Below, in pieces: positions 7,226 to 16,551 of a DNA stretch of 64,000 nucleotides; the first letter of the stretch is position 1, and every line of letters begins with the position of its first letter. Under the pieces are notes generated by a model. It saw nothing but the letters and a program-made list of their open reading frames with translations. It searched no databases and was not told the origin of the DNA. Both the position numbers and the translations under genes were made by a program. The stretch covers positions 62,001-126,000 of the forward strand of contig JBNLBF010000004.1 of the NCBI GenBank assembly GCA_050302475.1, in the 5' to 3' direction. This DNA comes from NORP23 sp050302475 (lineage in GTDB: Bacteria; Pseudomonadota; Alphaproteobacteria; Rhodobacterales; Rhodobacteraceae).

Positions 7226-8710
7226 TCAGTGGCGCGAAAGCGTGCGCTCAATCACGTCTTTCCATCCTGAATATTTGTTGTGACGGACGTCCTCCGGCAT
7301 CGTCGGCGCAAATGGGGTGAAATCCCGTGACATCGCTGCATATGACTGCGCGTCGGGATAGACGCCTTGCTTCATGCCTGCCAGCCACGCGGCCCCAGCA
7401 GCGGTGGTTTCCAGCATCTCGGCGCGATCCACTCCGACGTTGCAAATGTCCGCAATGAACTGCATGGCCCACCCGTTTCCGCCAAGCCCGCCATCGACGC
7501 GGATCCGATTTATCGGGGCGTCAGGCCAGTCGTCTGACATTGCCTCCAATAAGTCACGGGTCTGATAGCCTACGGATTCAAGCGCCGCCCGCGCCAGTTC
7601 ATCAGGACCAGTATTCCGGGACAAACCATGGATCGTCCCGCGACACTCGGCATCCCAGTAGGGCGCCCCCAATCCGGTAAAGGCCGGAACCAGATAGACA
7701 GGCTGTTCGGCATCGGATCGTTCTGCCATCGCTTCGGTTTCCTGCGCATGGTCGATCAAACCCAACCCGTCCCGCAACCACTGAACAACTGATCCAGCCG
7801 AAAAAATCGATCCTTCCAGCGCGTATGTTACCTTACCATCCAACTGATAGGCGATCGTCCCCAACAAGCGATTGGTCGAGGTCACCAGCTGCTCGCCAGT
7901 ATTCAGCAGCGCAAAACAGCCCGTCCCATAGGTAGATTTGACCATGCCAGGCTGCATACAGGCTTGTCCCAGTGTGGCCGCCTGTTGGTCGCCGGCAATG
8001 CCCCGGATGGGAATGGCGCTTCCAAACAGTTCAGCGCTGGTTTCACCAAAATCCGCGGCACAATCGCAAACCCGGGGGAGCATCCCGGTCGGGATCGCCA
8101 GCGCCTCACAAATCTCTGCGTCCCAATCACCTTTGGTAATATCGTATAACATCGTGCGTGCTGCGTTTGTGGCATCTGTCGCATGAATCTTTCCCCCCGT
8201 CAGTCGCCACAGTAAAAAACTGTCGACGGTGCCGAAAAGCAGGTCACCAGCTTTGGCCGCATCGCGCGCACCATCTATGCTATTCAGCAGCCAGGCGATT
8301 TTTGTGGCCGAGAAATAGGGGTCCAGAACCAATCCAGTGCGGGACTGGATCAGCGCCTCCATCCCGTCTTTTCGCAGGTTCTCGCATATTCCCGCCGTGC
8401 GTCGGTCCTGCCAGACGATGGCGTTGCTCAGGGGTTTGCCGCTGCTCCGATCCCAGATGACCGTCGTCTCGCGTTGGTTGGTAATCCCTATCGCGGCGAT
8501 GTCACTTGCCGCCAAATCAGCGCTTTGCAACGCCTCATGGCAGGTGGCGAGAGTGGATGACCAGATTTCTTCCGGGTCATGTTCGACCCAGCCTGATTTC
8601 GGGTAAATCTGCGTGAGTTCCTTTTGCGCGACCGTCACCGGAGCGAGAGCATCATCGAAGACAATTGCCCGGCTGGAAGTTGTGCCCTGATCAATTGCGA
8701 GAATGCTCAT
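7226..8710 (-). CDS. glpK: Glycerol kinase
   Basis: 494 residues, FGGY family; converts glycerol plus ATP to sn-glycerol 3-phosphate in the cytosol. Motifs: the N-terminal ATP site MSILAIDQGTTSSRAIVFD, NQRETTVIWDRSSGKPL, the substrate-binding WLLNSIDG region, and the C-terminal domain GLGAPYWDAECRGTIHGLSR and VDGGLGGNGWAMQFIADI. Length is standard. A good ribosome site (GGGAGGCAGCG) precedes the ATG. No glpD, glpF or regulator is adjacent. It lies downstream of the ABC exporter genes on the same strand with a 125-bp gap, so it may have its own promoter there. Its stop codon touches the stop of the convergent PAS gene. Confidence 0.96.
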   Translation of the reverse strand: MSILAIDQGTTSSRAIVFDDALAPVTVAQKELTQIYPKSGWVEHDPEEIWSSTLATCHEALQSADLAASDIAAIGITNQRETTVIWDRSSGKPLSNAIVWQDRRTAGICENLRKDGMEALIQSRTGLVLDPYFSATKIAWLLNSIDGARDAAKAGDLLFGTVDSFLLWRLTGGKIHATDATNAARTMLYDITKGDWDAEICEALAIPTGMLPRVCDCAADFGETSAELFGSAIPIRGIAGDQQAATLGQACMQPGMVKSTYGTGCFALLNTGEQLVTSTNRLLGTIAYQLDGKVTYALEGSIFSAGSVVQWLRDGLGLIDHAQETEAMAERSDAEQPVYLVPAFTGLGAPYWDAECRGTIHGLSRNTGPDELARAALESVGYQTRDLLEAMSDDWPDAPINRIRVDGGLGGNGWAMQFIADICNVGVDRAEMLETTAAGAAWLAGMKQGVYPDAQSYAAMSRDFTPFAPTMPEDVRHNKYSGWKDVIERTLSRH

Positions 8711-8835
8711 CGCTGCCTCCCTCTGCGCCTGATCCGGCGCTGTGTATGGAAAGTCAGCCTAGGACCACGCGCGACGATGGGTCAAGCGCGGGACCAACGA
8801 TTGCATAATGAATTCGGACATATGTCGAATACAGC

Positions 8836-10665
8836 CTATTCCGCCGCATCCATCCCGATAAATCCGCCAGACTGACGATTCCAGAAATTTGCATACAAAC
8901 CGCCCTTGGCCAGAAGCTGGTCATGCGTGCCCTGTTCCGCGATCCGCCCTTGATCCAGCACCACGATCCGGTCCATATGCGCGATGGTCGACAGACGGTG
9001 CGCGATGGCGAGGACCGTTTTCCCTTCCATCACCGCATCAAGTGCGCGTTGGATGTCGGCTTCTACTTCAGAATCCAGCGCCGAGGTTGCCTCATCCAGC
9101 ACCAATATCGGCGCATCCTTCAAAATCGCACGCGCCAGCGCAATCCGTTGCCGCTGGCCGCCGGACAGTTTCACGCCGCGTTCGCCCAGAAAGGCCTCGA
9201 ACCCCTCGCGGCCTTTGTGATCCTGCAAGTCGCCGATGAATTCCATCGCCTCGGCCCGACGGGCGGCTTGTTCGACTTCTTCCATTGAGGCGTCCGGGCG
9301 GCCATAAAGGATATTGTCCCGCGCCGTGCGGTTAAACATCGCCGTTTCCTGTGTCACCATCCCAATGGCAGAGCGCAGGCTGGCCTGTGTCACCTGACTG
9401 ACATTCTGCCCGTCGATCCGGATCTCGCCACCCTCCGCGTCATACATCCGCAGCAATAGCGACACGAGCGTGGATTTTCCCGCACCTGATGCGCCTACAA
9501 TCCCCAGTTTCTCCCCGGGTTTGATGGTCAGGTTGATCCCTTCCACCCCGCCGGTCTCGCGACCATAGGCGAAAGTGACATTGTCGAATTCCACCTGCGC
9601 ATTTTCCACCACCAGCGGTTTCGCACCGTCGGCATCGACCAGCGTATGTGGCGGGGTCAGGGTCCCGACTCCATCCTCGATCTCACCGACATGGCTGTAT
9701 ATCTGCATCAGCGAAAAACTGATCCAGCCAACCATCTGCCCCAGCCGGATCGAAATTGCGCCGGCCGCAGCGATTTGGCCTTCGCTCGCCAGCCCCTGGC
9801 TCCATAATATAGCCGTGCCGCCAATCATCACCGCCGGCAACATCCCCGCGAAAATCATCAACATCATGCGGAACCATACGGTCAGCGAGGCCCAGGCCAG
9901 CGCCGTTTCGCGGAAGCCGGCAACCACACGATGGGTGGCCTGATCCTCCATCCCGTCGCGGGCAAACAATTTGACGGTTTTGATGTTGGTAATTGTATCG
10001 ACGATTTGTCCGGTCACATTCGCCCTTGCATTGGCCCGGTTCCGCGCACGTATCCGCGCCCGCGGTAAAAACCAGCGCACGATAAAATAATAGCTGACGA
10101 CCCACACGGCCACAGCCAGCCCCATCAGCGGATGGATCGACAGCGCCAAAATGACCGATGCCCCGGCTGACACCAGCCCATAGGCAATCGTGTTGATCGT
10201 CTCTACCACCACCTCGGTCGTAGAGTTGGCGACCTGCATTTCCTTTTGCGCAATCCGACCGGCGAAATCATTGTCGAAAAACTGCACCGCATGACCAAGA
10301 GTATATCGTGACACACGCGACAAGGTCTGCGCCCAGACGTTCGGTCCCAACACATATTGATTAAACAGCGCGCCCAGCGCGATCATCAGCGGGCGGAGCA
10401 CAACGAAAAAACCGATCAGGCCGACCAGCAGCCAGATATTCTCACCCACAAAATCCGCCGGACCGGACGCCACTACTGCGTCGATAACCATGCCGAGGAT
10501 GATGGCCGTAAACGCCTCCAACGTGCCCACCGCGCCCGACAGGATCGCGGCCAGCACCATGATAGGAAAGGTGCCCTTCAGCGCCCATGCCAGAAACCTC
10601 CCCAGTGTGCGAGGCGGCGGTCCGTCGGCGGGCGTATAAGGTTTCAGAATATCCGCGAGGTTCAT
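8836..10665 (-). CDS. ABC half-exporter (fused membrane and ATPase domains), third of three
   Basis: 609 residues. A six-helix exporter membrane domain (about 30-330) is followed by an ATPase domain (about 365-595) with Walker A GASGAGKST, signature LSGGQRQRIALARA, Walker B and catalytic glutamate LVLDEATSALD and the switch histidine IAHRLSTIAHMD. All catalytic residues are present, so it can act as a homodimer or with a paralogue. The substrate is unknown; the MsbA/multidrug-like class is likely. Its ATG overlaps the stop of the preceding gene by 4 bases (ATGA). The C-terminus (FWNRQSGGFIG) is nearly identical in all three neighbours, showing recent duplication or gene conversion. Confidence 0.93.
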   Translation of the reverse strand: MNLADILKPYTPADGPPPRTLGRFLAWALKGTFPIMVLAAILSGAVGTLEAFTAIILGMVIDAVVASGPADFVGENIWLLVGLIGFFVVLRPLMIALGALFNQYVLGPNVWAQTLSRVSRYTLGHAVQFFDNDFAGRIAQKEMQVANSTTEVVVETINTIAYGLVSAGASVILALSIHPLMGLAVAVWVVSYYFIVRWFLPRARIRARNRANARANVTGQIVDTITNIKTVKLFARDGMEDQATHRVVAGFRETALAWASLTVWFRMMLMIFAGMLPAVMIGGTAILWSQGLASEGQIAAAGAISIRLGQMVGWISFSLMQIYSHVGEIEDGVGTLTPPHTLVDADGAKPLVVENAQVEFDNVTFAYGRETGGVEGINLTIKPGEKLGIVGASGAGKSTLVSLLLRMYDAEGGEIRIDGQNVSQVTQASLRSAIGMVTQETAMFNRTARDNILYGRPDASMEEVEQAARRAEAMEFIGDLQDHKGREGFEAFLGERGVKLSGGQRQRIALARAILKDAPILVLDEATSALDSEVEADIQRALDAVMEGKTVLAIAHRLSTIAHMDRIVVLDQGRIAEQGTHDQLLAKGGLYANFWNRQSGGFIGMDAAE

Positions 10666-12506
10666 GTAGTATCAGTCCCGATGAAGCCCCCAGACTGACG
10701 GTTCCAGAACGCGGCGTAAAGGCCGTTTTGGCTCAACAATTCGTCATGGGTGCCTTCCTCGGCAATGCGCCCCTGATCCAGAACGATAATCCGGTCCATA
10801 TGCGCAATGGTGGACAGGCGATGCGCAATCGCGATCACCGTTTTGCCCTCCATCACGCCATAGAGTGTTTCCTGAATGGCGGCTTCAACCTCACTATCCA
10901 GCGCTGACGTCGCCTCGTCCAAAATCAGGATCGGTGCATTTTTCAGGATCACCCGCGCAATTGCGATCCGCTGGCGTTGTCCACCGGAAAGCCGCACACC
11001 GCGTTCGCCGACATGGGCATCGTATCCGGTGCGTCCCTCGCGATCCTTCAGCGTTTGGATAAATCCATGCGCCTCGGCCTTCTGTGCCGCCGCTTCAATC
11101 GCCACCTGATCCGCAGCGCCTTGCCCGAACGCAATATTGTCGCGAACCGAGCGATGCAGCAGCGCCGCCTGTTGCGAGACCATGCCAATCGCAGCGCGCA
11201 AACTATCCTGATTGACCGTCGCAATATCCTGCCCATCGATTTCAATAACACCGCGTTCCGCCGCATGAAACCGCAGGATCAGGTTCACCAGCGAGGATTT
11301 CCCCGCCCCCGAGCGCCCGACAATTGCGACCTTTTCCCCGGGCGCAATGCGCAAGCCGATCCCGTCCAGCCCATCGCGATCACACCCGTAATGGTGCGAC
11401 AGATCACGAATGGTGATCGCGCCACCCGTCACGGCCAGCTTAGGCGCATCGGGGTCTTCTGCCATATCAATCGGTTGTGCAATCACTGCCAGCGAATCCC
11501 GCAAGCTACCCACATGCGCAAAGGCCTGCGCAACAGCATCCACCAGCCATTCGGCGACTGACGTCACTTTCAGGCTCAGCGCCAACGCCGCACTGACAAT
11601 CCCGAGGCTCGCCGCCCCTGACTGCCACAGCACAATCGCATAGCCGACAAGGCCGACCATGATCAGCCCCTCCAGCCAGTTCACCAGCGCGTTCAGGCTG
11701 ACCTCCACCCGCTGCAAACCGATGAATTTCACCCGCGTCGCTTCGAATTTCCGTTTGGCGTCGGCCTCGTATTCAGCACTATCAGCGAACAGTTTCACCG
11801 TGTCGAAATTGGAGAACGTATCGACCAGTTCGCCGGTCAGATCGGCGCGTGCGGCATGAAAACTCTCATTCTCGCGGTCAAATTTCGGCACAATCACCCG
11901 CATCAGCACCGCGTAGAGCACAAACCAAGCCACAATCGGTAGGGCGAGGCGAATATCCACCGACCCCATCAGGATCAGGATGCCGGCCATATAAAGCCCC
12001 ACATACAGCATCGTATTCAACGCCGCATATATCGCCCCCGCGGCGTTGGACCCGGATTCCACGACCCGCATCGCGGTGCGACCCGCCAAATCCTGCTGGA
12101 ACCAGCCCACGGACTGTTTCGCCACTTGCTGAAACGCCCGCCAGCGGAACAGGGTCGCGGCATTGGGCTTGAATCCCAAATCGTTCAATGCTTCCCGCGA
12201 GATATAAAATATCGGCCGGATCAACAGGATCAGCGCGGCGACGCCTGCCAGCTCCCACCCATATTCGGCCCAAAGCTGTCCACGCTCCACAACCGCCAGC
12301 GCGTCAATCAGATGGGCAGCGTAGCCTACCAGCCAAACCTCGATCCCGACACTGATCGTTGTAAAGATCAGGCTTAGGATCATCGGCAGGCGAAGCGGGC
12401 GCATATTCTGCCACAGGAACCGCCAGACATTGGGTGAAGGCGGATGATCGGCGGGGGCGTAGGCATCGGCTGTCCGCTCAACCAGCGCAAAAAAACGGCG
12501 GAGCAT
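10662..12506 (-). CDS. ABC half-exporter, second of three
   Basis: 614 residues with the same plan as its neighbours: membrane domain about 35-335, ATPase domain about 375-600. Walker A is GRSGAGKSS, the signature LSGGQRQRIAIARV, Walker B with catalytic E in ILILDEATSALD, and H-loop IAHRLSTIAHMD. The membrane half has diverged far more than the ATPase half among the three paralogues. The start ATG overlaps the stop of the first gene by a single base (TAATG) and its own stop overlaps the third gene by 4 bases, so the three are very probably translated together. Substrate unknown. Confidence 0.93.
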   Translation of the reverse strand: MLRRFFALVERTADAYAPADHPPSPNVWRFLWQNMRPLRLPMILSLIFTTISVGIEVWLVGYAAHLIDALAVVERGQLWAEYGWELAGVAALILLIRPIFYISREALNDLGFKPNAATLFRWRAFQQVAKQSVGWFQQDLAGRTAMRVVESGSNAAGAIYAALNTMLYVGLYMAGILILMGSVDIRLALPIVAWFVLYAVLMRVIVPKFDRENESFHAARADLTGELVDTFSNFDTVKLFADSAEYEADAKRKFEATRVKFIGLQRVEVSLNALVNWLEGLIMVGLVGYAIVLWQSGAASLGIVSAALALSLKVTSVAEWLVDAVAQAFAHVGSLRDSLAVIAQPIDMAEDPDAPKLAVTGGAITIRDLSHHYGCDRDGLDGIGLRIAPGEKVAIVGRSGAGKSSLVNLILRFHAAERGVIEIDGQDIATVNQDSLRAAIGMVSQQAALLHRSVRDNIAFGQGAADQVAIEAAAQKAEAHGFIQTLKDREGRTGYDAHVGERGVRLSGGQRQRIAIARVILKNAPILILDEATSALDSEVEAAIQETLYGVMEGKTVIAIAHRLSTIAHMDRIIVLDQGRIAEEGTHDELLSQNGLYAAFWNRQSGGFIGTDTT

Positions 12507-14344
12507 TACTCCGCCGCCTCCACACCGATAAAGCCGCCAGATTGCCGGTTCCAGAACCCGGCATAGAGGCCATTCTGACGCAACAGCGCCTGATGCGTGC
12601 CCTGTTCCGCAACCCGTCCACCGTCCAGCACAATGATCCGGTCCATGGCCGCGATGGTCGACAGGCGGTGGGCAATGGCGATCACGGTTTTGCCTTCCAT
12701 CACGCCGTAAAGCGTGTCCTGAATTGCGGCTTCGACTTCGCTGTCAAGCGCTGACGTCGCCTCGTCCAAAATCAGGATCGGCGCATCCTTCAGGATCACC
12801 CGCGCGATCGCGATCCGCTGGCGTTGGCCACCGGACAGCTTCACGCCCCGTTCGCCAACAAACGCATCATAGCCGCGTCGCCCTTTCGGGTCCTCCAGCG
12901 CCTGAATAAAGTCATGCGCTTCGGCCCGCTTGGCGGCTTCGATCATGTCAGCCTCGGTCGCGTCGGGCCTGCCGTAAAGGATGTTCGCCCGGACCGAGCG
13001 GTGCATAAGGCTGCTATCCTGCGTCACCATCCCGATATGGCGGCGCAGACTGTCCTGCGTCACCGCGCTCACCGACTGCCCGTCAATCAGGATGTCGCCG
13101 GATTCCGCATCACGGAACCGCAGGATCAGATTCACCAACGAGGATTTGCCCGAACCTGAACGCCCGACGATCCCGACCTTCTCGCCGGGTTCGATGGTCA
13201 GGCTTACATGGTCCAGCCCACCTTCGCCCTTGCCGTAATGGTGCGACAGATCACGAACCTCGATCCGCCCCTTATCCAGCGCCAGTGGCGTCGCTTTTTC
13301 TGCGTCAGTCACCGAGTGCGGGACCGAGATCGACTGCAATCCTTCGCGGATTGTCCCGGCATGTTCAAACAGGCGGATCGTGACCCACATGATCCAGCCG
13401 GTCATACCGTTCAAACGGATTACCAAGGCCGAAGTCGCCGCGACCTCACCCACCGTCACGATGCCTTGGGTCCACAGCCAGATCGCGGGACCGATCACGC
13501 CAACCATCAGGATACCGGTAATCGACACCAGCCCAAAGGTCAGCCGCGTCATCAGCCGCAAGAACCGCTGGAAGCGCAACCGCTGGCGCTTCATTGCACT
13601 CAGCGCATAGTCTTCCTCGCGCTTACCATGGGCAAACAGTTTTACGCTCTCGATGTTGGCATAGCTGTCGACAACCCGCCCGGTAACCAGCGATTTGGTT
13701 TCCGACATTTTTTCCGACGCACTCGCCACCCGCAGCGCAACGCGGCGCGTGTACCAGATGTAAAAGCCCAACCAGATTACCATCGGCAGCGCCAGACGGA
13801 TATCAATCTGGCTCAACACAATCAGCGCGCCGCCGACATAGACGACGGAATACCAGATCCCTTCGAACGCCATATAGATGGAGTCCTCGACCGCAGGCCC
13901 CATCTGCATCACGCGGTTCGACAGCCGCCCCGCAAAATCGTTCTGGAAGAATTCCGACGACTGCCCCAGCAGATGCTTGTGACTGCGCCAGCGCGCCTGC
14001 TCCTGCATGTTGCCGGCCAGCGTCTGTTCAAGAAACAGGTGGTTCAGGGTGATCAGAACGGGCCGCAGGAACAGGATAAAAGCCGCGGCCAGCCCCAGCT
14101 CCAACCCATGTTCCGCCCAGATATTCTCCGCCCCGGCAGAGTTCATCAGGTCGATCACCCGACCGGAATAGAAAATGATCCCGCTTTCCACCAGCGCCAC
14201 AATCAGACCCATCAACAGCATGATCGGGATCAGTTTGCGGAACGGGTGAAGCTGAGTTTTGACATATTCCCAATAGGTCGCGGGCGGCGTTTCGCTTGGA
14301 ACGTCGGTAAAGGGATCAATCAGGTTTTCAAAATATTTGAACAT
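12506..14344 (-). CDS. ABC half-exporter, first of three in the operon
   Basis: 612 residues, first gene of the tandem set. Membrane domain about 30-330; ATPase domain about 365-600 with Walker A GRSGSGKSS, signature LSGGQRQRIAIARV, LILDEATSALDSE and IAHRLSTIAAMD. The N-terminus (MFKYFENLIDPFTD) is cytosolic. The transporter type belongs to the MsbA/Atm1-like exporters; without partners or a biosynthetic cluster the cargo cannot be told. The promoter should lie in the 441-bp gene-free region upstream. Together with the next two genes it could form one homodimer and one heterodimer, or several combinations. Confidence 0.93.
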   Translation of the reverse strand: MFKYFENLIDPFTDVPSETPPATYWEYVKTQLHPFRKLIPIMLLMGLIVALVESGIIFYSGRVIDLMNSAGAENIWAEHGLELGLAAAFILFLRPVLITLNHLFLEQTLAGNMQEQARWRSHKHLLGQSSEFFQNDFAGRLSNRVMQMGPAVEDSIYMAFEGIWYSVVYVGGALIVLSQIDIRLALPMVIWLGFYIWYTRRVALRVASASEKMSETKSLVTGRVVDSYANIESVKLFAHGKREEDYALSAMKRQRLRFQRFLRLMTRLTFGLVSITGILMVGVIGPAIWLWTQGIVTVGEVAATSALVIRLNGMTGWIMWVTIRLFEHAGTIREGLQSISVPHSVTDAEKATPLALDKGRIEVRDLSHHYGKGEGGLDHVSLTIEPGEKVGIVGRSGSGKSSLVNLILRFRDAESGDILIDGQSVSAVTQDSLRRHIGMVTQDSSLMHRSVRANILYGRPDATEADMIEAAKRAEAHDFIQALEDPKGRRGYDAFVGERGVKLSGGQRQRIAIARVILKDAPILILDEATSALDSEVEAAIQDTLYGVMEGKTVIAIAHRLSTIAAMDRIIVLDGGRVAEQGTHQALLRQNGLYAGFWNRQSGGFIGVEAAE

Positions 14345-14785
14345 CTCGGATGCCTATCGTTTGGCAGTATGCAGGAAAGAATGGAACGGGGCCAGACACA
14401 GGCCCGCCGTCGCTGGGCCTAATTCAGACTGGCAGGTAGCGCGGCGTGTTTTCCATTCAGTTGACCTCCAAAGTCGAGATTTCGGGTTCTATAGCGCAGC
14501 AACCTACTCCGGTCATCCGTTTTATTGTGACCGATACAAATTTTTGCCTGTTTACGATGACTCGATCCACGGGCAGAGCTTGACCGGAGCGAGATGCCAC
14601 CGTAGAGGGCAAGTAAAATATCCTGAATACTTTCAAATACTGTCTGTGCAGATTGAATCAGACGGTTCAAACACGAGCCATTGAGTGCTCGTCATCGTTG
14701 ACCCACACTTCCGTTTTCCTGATAGTTTTGCAAGCAATGGGAATTGTCGAAACGGTTTCCAACAACTTCTCCGCAGGAGGCAGAA
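14345..14785 (+). other. Gene-free stretch between divergent ABC and GFA genes
   Basis: 441 bp with no convincing gene on either strand; the short open frames here lack family resemblance and ribosome sites. It must carry the promoters of the ABC operon (leftward) and the GFA gene (rightward). A small inverted repeat, AGGCCC-N9-GGGCCT, lies at 14400-14420, 56 bp upstream of the ABC start; it has no T-run and could be an operator, but this is only a guess. Confidence 0.5.
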
Positions 14786-15289
14786 ATGGCCGATCACAAC
14801 CAATCATTCGAAGGTGGATGCACCTGCGGCCATGTCCGGTATGAAATGACCGCGACACCGCTGATCGTTCATGGGTGTCACTGCCGGTGGTGCCAGCGCC
14901 AAAGCGGGGGTGCATTTGCCATCAATGCGTTGATCGAAGCCGACAATGTCATCGTGACCCATGGGGAGCCTGTGGATGTTCTTGTGACCTCGCCCTCCGG
15001 AACAGGGCAGAACATTGTCCGCTGTCCGAAATGTATGGTGGCGGTGTGGAGCAACTATCTGATCTTTCAAGGCAACCTTGGAAAGCACGTGCGGTTCGTC
15101 AAGGTCGGAACCTTGGATGACCCGGATCGGTTTCCCCCTGACGTGCATATTTTTACGTCCACAAAACAACCGTGGCTGGAATTACCCGCCGATGCCAATG
15201 TCTTCGAAGAATATTACAGCACCGAGAAGACCTGGTCGGAAGGTAGCAAACGGCGTTTGAAAGCATTGAAGGCAAAAGTCGGGAGCTAG
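14786..15289 (+). CDS. GFA-family zinc protein (glutathione-dependent formaldehyde-activating enzyme-like)
   Basis: 167 residues from the ATG at 14786, which has a textbook ribosome site (CAGGAGGCAGAA). The frame is open further upstream, but that start lacks a site. The Mss4-like zinc fold is shown by CTCGHVRY (residues 12-19), HCRWCQRQSGGAFA and RCPKC, with six or more conserved cysteines. Family members include Gfa, which speeds S-hydroxymethylglutathione formation, but most have unproven roles, so only the fold is assigned. No formaldehyde oxidation genes are adjacent. It is transcribed away from the ABC operon and followed by an arsR operon after an AT-rich 82-bp gap. Confidence 0.85.
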   Translation: MADHNQSFEGGCTCGHVRYEMTATPLIVHGCHCRWCQRQSGGAFAINALIEADNVIVTHGEPVDVLVTSPSGTGQNIVRCPKCMVAVWSNYLIFQGNLGKHVRFVKVGTLDDPDRFPPDVHIFTSTKQPWLELPADANVFEEYYSTEKTWSEGSKRRLKALKAKVGS

Positions 15290-15371
15290 TCGTGCGCCAT
15301 CTGGTATTGCGTGTTGTCAAACTATTATTTACCTAATAAGTTAATTAACGAATCATTTAACTGAAAGCGCC

Positions 15372-15683
15372 ATGCCTAATCTCCCGACAACTTTCGCAGC
15401 CCTCGGCGACCCGACCCGCTTCGCGATTGTCGACCGCCTTCTGCGTGAGGGGGAAAAACCTGCAGGCGACCTTCTCGACCTCGCCAACATTTCCGCCCCC
15501 GCCATGTCCCGCCACTTCAAGGTCCTGCGCGAGGCAGGGATCATCCAGCAGCGCATCGACAAACAGCGCCGCCTGTATTCCGTGCGCCCCGAGGCCGTGC
15601 GGGGGATCAGCGACTGGACACTTAGCTACCGCCAATTCTGGGATCAGTCCCTCGCCCGCCTTGCCACCAGTCTGGAGGAATAG
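15372..15683 (+). CDS. ArsR-family winged-helix repressor
   Basis: 103 residues. Winged helix-turn-helix with LGDPTRFAIVDRLLREGEKP, the recognition helix region ISAPAMSRHFKVLREAGII and the wing KQRRLYSV. No metal-binding ELCVCDL box is visible, so it belongs to the non-metal subgroup that usually accompanies AHSA1/SRPBCC genes. It is the first gene of a three-gene operon: its stop TAG is immediately followed by the ATG of the SRPBCC gene. It probably represses its own operon from the very AT-rich upstream region (15310-15360). Confidence 0.9.
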   Translation: MPNLPTTFAALGDPTRFAIVDRLLREGEKPAGDLLDLANISAPAMSRHFKVLREAGIIQQRIDKQRRLYSVRPEAVRGISDWTLSYRQFWDQSLARLATSLEE

Positions 15684-16115
15684 ATGGCCACTTTAACCAT
15701 GGAACGCACCTTCAGCGCCCCGCTGGAAAAGGTTTATGCCCACCTCACCCGGACGGAGCACCTGCTGAATTGGTGGGGACCCGAAGGCACGACAATTGCC
15801 GAGCACAACCTCAGCTTCGCCGATGCCGGCCCGTGGTTTGCCGTGATGGTCAGCCCGTCAGGTGAACCCGCGAAAGTTGTCGGCGAGGTTCTTTCCGTCA
15901 CCCCGCCCCGTTCCGTCGAACTGACGCTGGCGTTCGAAATGCCGGATGGCACGGCGGGTGAGTCCACAACCATCCGATTTGACCTCAATCCCATAGATAC
16001 GGGTGACACGCATATGTTGCTGACACAAACCGGCGTGAACCCCGACTATATCGAAGACATGCGCAACAAAGGCTGGAATTCCGCCTTTGACCGCCTATCC
16101 TCCCTGCTAACCTGA
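15684..16115 (+). CDS. SRPBCC/AHSA1-domain protein
   Basis: 143 residues. Helix-grip (START-like) fold of the AHSA1 family: MERTFSAPLEKVYAHLTRTEHLLNWWGPEG at the N-terminus is the typical opening, with WNSAFDRLSSLL at the C-terminus. Such proteins bind hydrophobic ligands; the exact ligand is unknown. The gene starts on the base after the arsR stop, so the two are translationally coupled, and a YciI-type gene follows after 11 bp. ArsR-AHSA1 pairs are widespread and are thought to form a ligand-responsive unit. Confidence 0.88.
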   Translation: MATLTMERTFSAPLEKVYAHLTRTEHLLNWWGPEGTTIAEHNLSFADAGPWFAVMVSPSGEPAKVVGEVLSVTPPRSVELTLAFEMPDGTAGESTTIRFDLNPIDTGDTHMLLTQTGVNPDYIEDMRNKGWNSAFDRLSSLLT

Positions 16116-16126
16116 AAGGAAACCCA

Positions 16127-16441
16127 ATGGCACAATTCGTAATCTTTTATATCGGCGGCAAAGAGCCGGAATCGCCCGAGGCTGGCCAAGCCCACTTCGC
16201 CCGCTGGCAACAATGGCTGGGTGACCTCGGCCCGGCGGTGGTGAATCCCGGCCAGCCGTTGAAAGGATCCAAAACCATTTCGAATGGCAAGGTCACCGAC
16301 ACGCCGAAAATGCGTGCCACCACCGGCTGGACTATTGTCGAGGCCGCAGACCAAGACGCCGCCCTCAAAATCGCCGCCGACTGCCCGTTCACCGAAATGG
16401 GCGATCTGGAGGTTGCGGAATTGCAGCAGATGAATATGTGA
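16127..16441 (+). CDS. YCII-related domain protein
   Basis: 104 residues with the YciI-like ferredoxin fold (MAQFVIFYIGGKEPESPE at the start, a central GWTIVEAADQDAALKIAADC and FTEMGDLEVAEL at the end). A ribosome site (GAAAGGAAACCC) precedes the ATG. Last gene of the arsR operon and closed by a strong terminator 22 bases after the stop. Proteins of this family are probable small enzymes or binding proteins; function not assigned. It is distinct from the DGPF-type YCII protein at 53062-53400. Confidence 0.85.
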   Translation: MAQFVIFYIGGKEPESPEAGQAHFARWQQWLGDLGPAVVNPGQPLKGSKTISNGKVTDTPKMRATTGWTIVEAADQDAALKIAADCPFTEMGDLEVAELQQMNM

Positions 16442-16462
16442 GCACCCTCACAGCCTGACACC

Positions 16463-16494
16463 AAAGCGTGGCGGATCATTCGCCACGCTTTTTT
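16463..16494 (+). terminator. Rho-independent terminator of the arsR operon
   Basis: Stem AGCGTGGCG / CGCCACGCT (9 bp, extended by A-T pairs) with a 7-base loop GATCATT and a run of six T. It ends the arsR-AHSA1-yciI unit and lies ahead of the MFS gene. Confidence 0.93.
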
Positions 16495-16551
16495 GTATGC
16501 AGCACAATTCCACCGCTTGCCGCCGCCAATGGCTTCGGGCACATACTCCAC

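Noticed and set aside
13208..14422. 404-codon open frame on the plus strand
   Set aside because: Antisense to the first ABC exporter gene; Gln/His/Arg-rich composition typical of a shadow frame, and the opposite strand has a full family match.
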